Under the pieces are notes generated by a model. That model did not search any database. It saw only the letters and a list, made by a program, of their open reading frames with translations, and was not told the DNA's origin. Positions 61,226-64,000 of a stretch of DNA of 64,000 nucleotides are shown in pieces. The position numbers and the translations under genes were made by a program. Positions within the stretch are counted from its first letter, which is position 1, and the number at the start of each line of letters is the position of its first letter. This DNA comes from Streptomyces albogriseolus (lineage in GTDB: Bacteria; Actinomycetota; Actinomycetes; Streptomycetales; Streptomycetaceae). Where the stretch lies: positions 1 through 64,000 of the forward strand of contig BMVA01000025.1 of assembly GCA_014650475.1 (NCBI GenBank), written 5' to 3'.

Positions 61226-61684
61226 ATGCGGATCTCAGCCAGGGCGGACTACGCGGTACGCGCCGCGCTGCAACTCGCGTCGTCCGGGGACGGCGGGCCG
61301 CTCAAGGCCGAGGCGATCGCCGACGCGCAGGACATCCCGCACAAGTTCCTGGAGAGCATCCTCAACGACATGCGGCGGGGCGGGCTCGTGGTGAGCCAGC
61401 GCGGCGGGAACGGCGGGTACCGGCTGGCGAAGCCCGCCGACGCGATCAGCATCGCCGACGTCATCCGCGTCGTGGAGGGTCCGCTGGTCTCGGTGCGCGG
61501 CGTCCGCCCGCCCGAGCTGTCCTACTCCGGTCCCGCCGAGTCGCTGCTGCCGCTGTGGATCGCGCTGCGGTCGAACGTGCGCCAGATCCTGGAGGGTGTG
61601 TCCCTCGCCGATGTGGCGTCGTCCCAACTCCCGGCCGGGGTGGCCGCGTTGGCGGACGCCCCGAAGGCCTGGGTGAATCCCTGA
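61226..61684 (+). CDS. Rrf2 family regulator without cluster cysteines (CymR-like)
   Basis: A 152-residue Rrf2 regulator. The HTH is MRISARADYAVRAALQLA, then AEAIADAQDIPHKFLESILNDMRRGGLVVSQRGGNGGYRLAKPA, the wing with its GGNGGY loop. There is no cysteine in the whole protein, so an iron-sulfur cluster of the IscR or NsrR type is excluded. CymR, which represses cysteine genes in Bacillus, is also a cluster-free Rrf2 protein. Its place at the end of a sulfur operon suggests it senses cysteine status and binds the repeated CCTA-N9-TAGGAAA elements. ATG 61226 was chosen to begin MRISARADYA. Confidence 0.87.
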   Translation: MRISARADYAVRAALQLASSGDGGPLKAEAIADAQDIPHKFLESILNDMRRGGLVVSQRGGNGGYRLAKPADAISIADVIRVVEGPLVSVRGVRPPELSYSGPAESLLPLWIALRSNVRQILEGVSLADVASSQLPAGVAALADAPKAWVNP

Positions 61685-61775
61685 TTCCGGCCGCCGACCA
61701 GGTGTTTCTCACCATGTGAGCGAACGGCGTCCATCATATGAGCAGCCTCTTGGGGCAGGGGCTGCTTTCTGCCAC

Positions 61776-61809
61776 GATCCCTAGCAGTCAGGTAGGAAAA
61801 CTAGGGATC
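61776..61809 (+). promoter_or_regulatory. Nested inverted repeats upstream of leader peptide 2
   Basis: The outer arms GATCCCTAG (61776-61784) and CTAGGGATC (61801-61809) are a perfect 9-bp inverted repeat. Inside, CCTA (61780-61783), 9 bases, and TAGGAAA (61793-61799) repeat the element before leader peptide 1 with identical spacing. Its right edge is 14 bp from the leader ATG. Confidence 0.7.
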
Positions 61810-61823
61810 CACAGGGGGTGGCC

Positions 61824-61925
61824 ATGACCGCGCGTCCGTTCGACGTCGCCGCACGCCTCCTGCTGACCTCGCGCCGCCACATCGACTTCGGCCGCACGTC
61901 CAGCGCCATCTGTCGGCCGGCCTGA
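61824..61925 (+). CDS. Cysteine-containing leader peptide of the sulfonate transporter operon
   Basis: A 33-codon ORF, MTARPFDVAARLLLTSRRHI, then DFGRTSSAICRPA-stop, with one Cys codon 4 codons before the stop. A GGGGGTGG ribosome site precedes it. It shares SRRHIDFGRxSSAxCRxA with the peptide at 58380. The 190 bp that follow are rich in C and poor in G in places, which would suit Rho-dependent attenuation, and they contain no other gene; the ABC transporter gene starts at 62116. Confidence 0.75.
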   Translation: MTARPFDVAARLLLTSRRHIDFGRTSSAICRPA

Positions 61926-62115
61926 GGCCCCGCCGGAACCGCGCCCGCGGCCGTCCGCGCCTTCAGCCCGCTCACCCCGCACCGCACCCGCACACCGGAC
62001 ACGGCCGCCTCCCGTCCCCGCGAGGCAGGCCCGACGGCCGTGCGGGCGGACGCCCCTGAGCACACGCCGTACGCCGGCATCGTCCCGAAACGCCCTTTCC
62101 CGAGAGGACACCTCT

Positions 62116-63222
62116 GTGTCTGCCGCACGACCGCTCACCCTCCTGCGCACCGTCGCCGCCCTGGCGGCCCTCCCGCTCCTGCTCACCGCCTGCGGCTACG
62201 GTTCCGACGCCGAGGACGACGCCCCGCAGGCCGAGGTCGCGGCGGACGCGAAGAAGCTCTCCGCCTCCGAGGTGAAGATCGGCTACTTCCCGAACCTCAC
62301 GCACGCCACCGCCCTGGTCGGCGTGCAGGAGGGCCTGCTCCAGAAGGAGCTGGGCGGCACCAGGATCAAGGCGTCGACGTTCAACGCCGGTCCGTCCGAG
62401 ATCGAGGCGCTGAACGCCGGGTCCATCGACATCGGCTGGATCGGCCCCTCCCCGTCCATCAACGGCTACACCAAGTCGGCCGGCAAGAACCTGCGCATCA
62501 TCAGCGGTTCGGCCTCCGGCGGCGTGAAGCTCGTGGTGAACCCGGACAAGATCAAGACCTTGGACGACCTCAAGGGCAAGAAGATCGCCACCCCGCAGCT
62601 CGGCAACACCCAGGACGTGGCGTTCCTGCACTGGATCGCCGAGAAGGGCTGGAAGGTCGACGCCCAGAGCGGCAAGGGCGACGTGTCCGTGGTGCGCACC
62701 GAGAACAAGATCACCCCGGACGCCTACAGGTCCGGCTCCGTGGACGGCGCCTGGGTGCCCGAGCCCACCGCCTCCAAGCTGGTCGCGGACGGCGCGAAGG
62801 TGCTGCTCGACGAGTCCGACATCTGGCCGGACAAGAAGTTCGTGATCACCAACATCATCGTGTCGCAGACCTTCCTCGAGGAGCACCCGGACGTCGTCGA
62901 GGCCGTGCTGCGCGGCTCGGTGAAGACCAACGCGTGGATCAACGCCCACCCGGACGAGGCCAAGGCGTCCGCGAACAAGGCGCTGGAGAAGCTGTCCGGC
63001 AAGGCCCTGCCGGCCGAGGTCCTGAACCCGGCGTGGGAGTCCATCACCTTCCTCGACGACCCGCTGGCCTCCACCCTCGACGCCCAGGCGGCGCACGCGG
63101 TGTCGGCCGGTCTGCTGGAGAAGCCCGACCTGAAGGGCATCTACGACCTCGAGCCGCTGAACAAGGTCCTCAAGGCCGAGGGCAGGCCCGAGGTCGACGA
63201 CGCCGGGCTCGGCGTCCGCTGA
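62116..63222 (+). CDS. Sulfonate/taurine-type ABC transporter substrate-binding lipoprotein
   Basis: A 368-residue lipoprotein. The signal and lipobox end at LLLTACGYG (Cys near residue 27). The mature SsuA/TauA-like domain reads VKIGYFPNLTHATALVGVQEGLL, FNAGPSEIEALNAGSIDIGWIGPSP, and GKKIATPQLGNTQDVAF. It would capture an organosulfonate outside the membrane for uptake. GTG 62116 follows GAGAGGA. The gene lies behind a cysteine leader peptide and in front of the matching ATPase, so the transporter should be induced in sulfur limitation. Nitrate-binding NrtA shares the fold, but the context favours sulfonates. Confidence 0.88.
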   Translation: MSAARPLTLLRTVAALAALPLLLTACGYGSDAEDDAPQAEVAADAKKLSASEVKIGYFPNLTHATALVGVQEGLLQKELGGTRIKASTFNAGPSEIEALNAGSIDIGWIGPSPSINGYTKSAGKNLRIISGSASGGVKLVVNPDKIKTLDDLKGKKIATPQLGNTQDVAFLHWIAEKGWKVDAQSGKGDVSVVRTENKITPDAYRSGSVDGAWVPEPTASKLVADGAKVLLDESDIWPDKKFVITNIIVSQTFLEEHPDVVEAVLRGSVKTNAWINAHPDEAKASANKALEKLSGKALPAEVLNPAWESITFLDDPLASTLDAQAAHAVSAGLLEKPDLKGIYDLEPLNKVLKAEGRPEVDDAGLGVR

Positions 63223-63260
63223 CCCGTCCTCGATCCGACGAGACCCAGGAGGTGACGACC

Positions 63261-64000
63261 ATGGCCACCACGACGGCCGGCACGGCCGAGGACACCACGA
63301 CGACGGCGTACGCCGCACGGGTCGAGCACGTCTCGAAGTCCTTCCCCGCTCCGGGCGCCCCGGGCGGACGGCAGCTCGTGCTGGACGACATCACCCTCGA
63401 TGTCGCGCCCGGCGAGTTCGTCACCCTCCTGGGCGCCTCGGGGTGCGGCAAGTCCACCCTGCTCAACCTGGTCGCCGGGCTCGACCGGCCGTCCGCCGGC
63501 ACGATCGGCACCGACGGCCGGCCCGCCCTGATGTTCCAGGAGCACGCCCTGTTCCCGTGGCTGACCGCGGGCAAGAACATCGAACTCGCCCTGAGACTCC
63601 GCGGGGTGGGCAAGCCGGAGCGCCGCCAGGAGGCGGATCGGCTGCTGGAGCTGGTGCGGCTGAAGGACGCGCACGGCAAGCGGGTGCACGAGCTGTCCGG
63701 CGGCATGCGCCAGCGCGTCGCCCTGGCCCGCGCGCTCGCCCAGGACAGCCGGCTGCTGCTGATGGACGAGCCGTTCGCCGCGCTCGACGCCATCACCCGG
63801 GACGTGCTGCACGACGAACTGACCCGGATCTGGCGGGAGACGGGCCTGTCGGTGCTGTTCGTGACGCACAACGTGCGCGAGGCGGTACGGCTCGCCCGGC
63901 GTGTCGTCCTGCTGTCGTCCCGGCCGGGCCGTATCGCCCGGCAGTGGACGGTGGACCTGCCGCAGCCGCGCCGTCTGGAGGACGCCGCCGTCGCGGAGCT
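63261..64000 (+). CDS. Sulfonate-type ABC transporter ATP-binding protein, partial
   Basis: The first 246 codons of an SsuB/TauB-type ATPase; no stop before the window end. Walker A is LLGASGCGKSTLL, the Q-loop MFQEHALFPWLTAGKNIELALRLRG, the signature LSGGMRQRVALARAL, Walker B LLLMDEPFAALDAITRD and the H-loop VTHNVREAVRL. It energises import with the binding protein 38 bp upstream; a permease gene is expected just beyond the edge. The ATG follows an AGGAGGTGA ribosome site. Confidence 0.9.
   Translation, partial: MATTTAGTAEDTTTTAYAARVEHVSKSFPAPGAPGGRQLVLDDITLDVAPGEFVTLLGASGCGKSTLLNLVAGLDRPSAGTIGTDGRPALMFQEHALFPWLTAGKNIELALRLRGVGKPERRQEADRLLELVRLKDAHGKRVHELSGGMRQRVALARALAQDSRLLLMDEPFAALDAITRDVLHDELTRIWRETGLSVLFVTHNVREAVRLARRVVLLSSRPGRIARQWTVDLPQPRRLEDAAVAE

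Overview
The window is a high-GC actinomycete chromosome segment. The strong third-codon GC bias, many GTG and one TTG start, a WhiB-family regulator, an SsgA-like sporulation protein, a small laccase and other Streptomyces-type families all point to Streptomyces. From memory, the order zinc exporter, idi, fadBA-like operon, ssgD, ABC-F/UvrA-like pair, small laccase and LigD-type genes resembles the S. coelicolor SCO6751 to SCO6707 stretch in the same relative order. That synteny is recalled, not computed. I see no tRNA, rRNA, CRISPR array, insertion sequence or prophage.

Layout. 0-2 kb: minus-strand pair for an unidentified phospho-alcohol (CDP-alcohol phosphotransferase plus an edge-truncated nucleotidyltransferase). 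2.2-5.1 kb: galE, a zitB-like zinc exporter with a Zur-like box, and idi. 5.1-7.5 kb: RsbW-like ATPase, DUF308 membrane protein, enoyl-CoA hydratase and an LPFR small protein. 7.6-15.5 kb: tex, an ABC-F protein, an unrecognised protein, a D-amino-acid oxidase and a BCCT transporter. 15.6-19.4 kb: two overlapping secreted peptidase genes and a macrodomain protein. 19.5-24.8 kb: MerR regulator convergent with a caiB-like/thiolase/FadB-like operon. 25-30.5 kb: housekeeping singletons including endonuclease V and ssgD. 30.5-34.7 kb: an ABC-F gene with a leader that looks like a transcription attenuator, followed by a UvrA-like ATPase. 34.8-38 kb: DDAH, acyl-ACP desaturase with an operator-like repeat cluster, a WhiB-like protein and a VOC protein.

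38-45 kb holds a LacI regulator, a small laccase, and a divergent pair of large secreted proteins combining ThuA, a PQQ-type sugar dehydrogenase, a cupredoxin, Ig-like repeats and DUF1080. I read this as a secreted sugar oxidation module. 45-47.5 kb carries the split NHEJ polymerase and ligase genes. 47.5-55.1 kb has an alcohol dehydrogenase, a DUF3048 lipoprotein, two facing gene remnants that look like a deletion scar of a protocatechuate (pca) cluster, a LAL-type ATPase without its LuxR domain, and a repeat-rich DUF2510 protein. 55.3-58 kb: TetR regulator divergent from a PAP2/DMT-transporter pair across a 16-bp-periodic repeat array.

58.3-64 kb is a sulfur-acquisition region. Two cysteine-containing leader peptides of the same family precede two transcription units: wHTH, SfnB/DszC-like oxidoreductase, TauE/SafE and Rrf2; then a sulfonate-type ABC transporter that runs off the window. 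Both leaders sit under a shared CCTA-N9-TAGGAAA element, which suggests one cysteine-responsive regulon with the cysteine-free Rrf2 protein as the candidate regulator.
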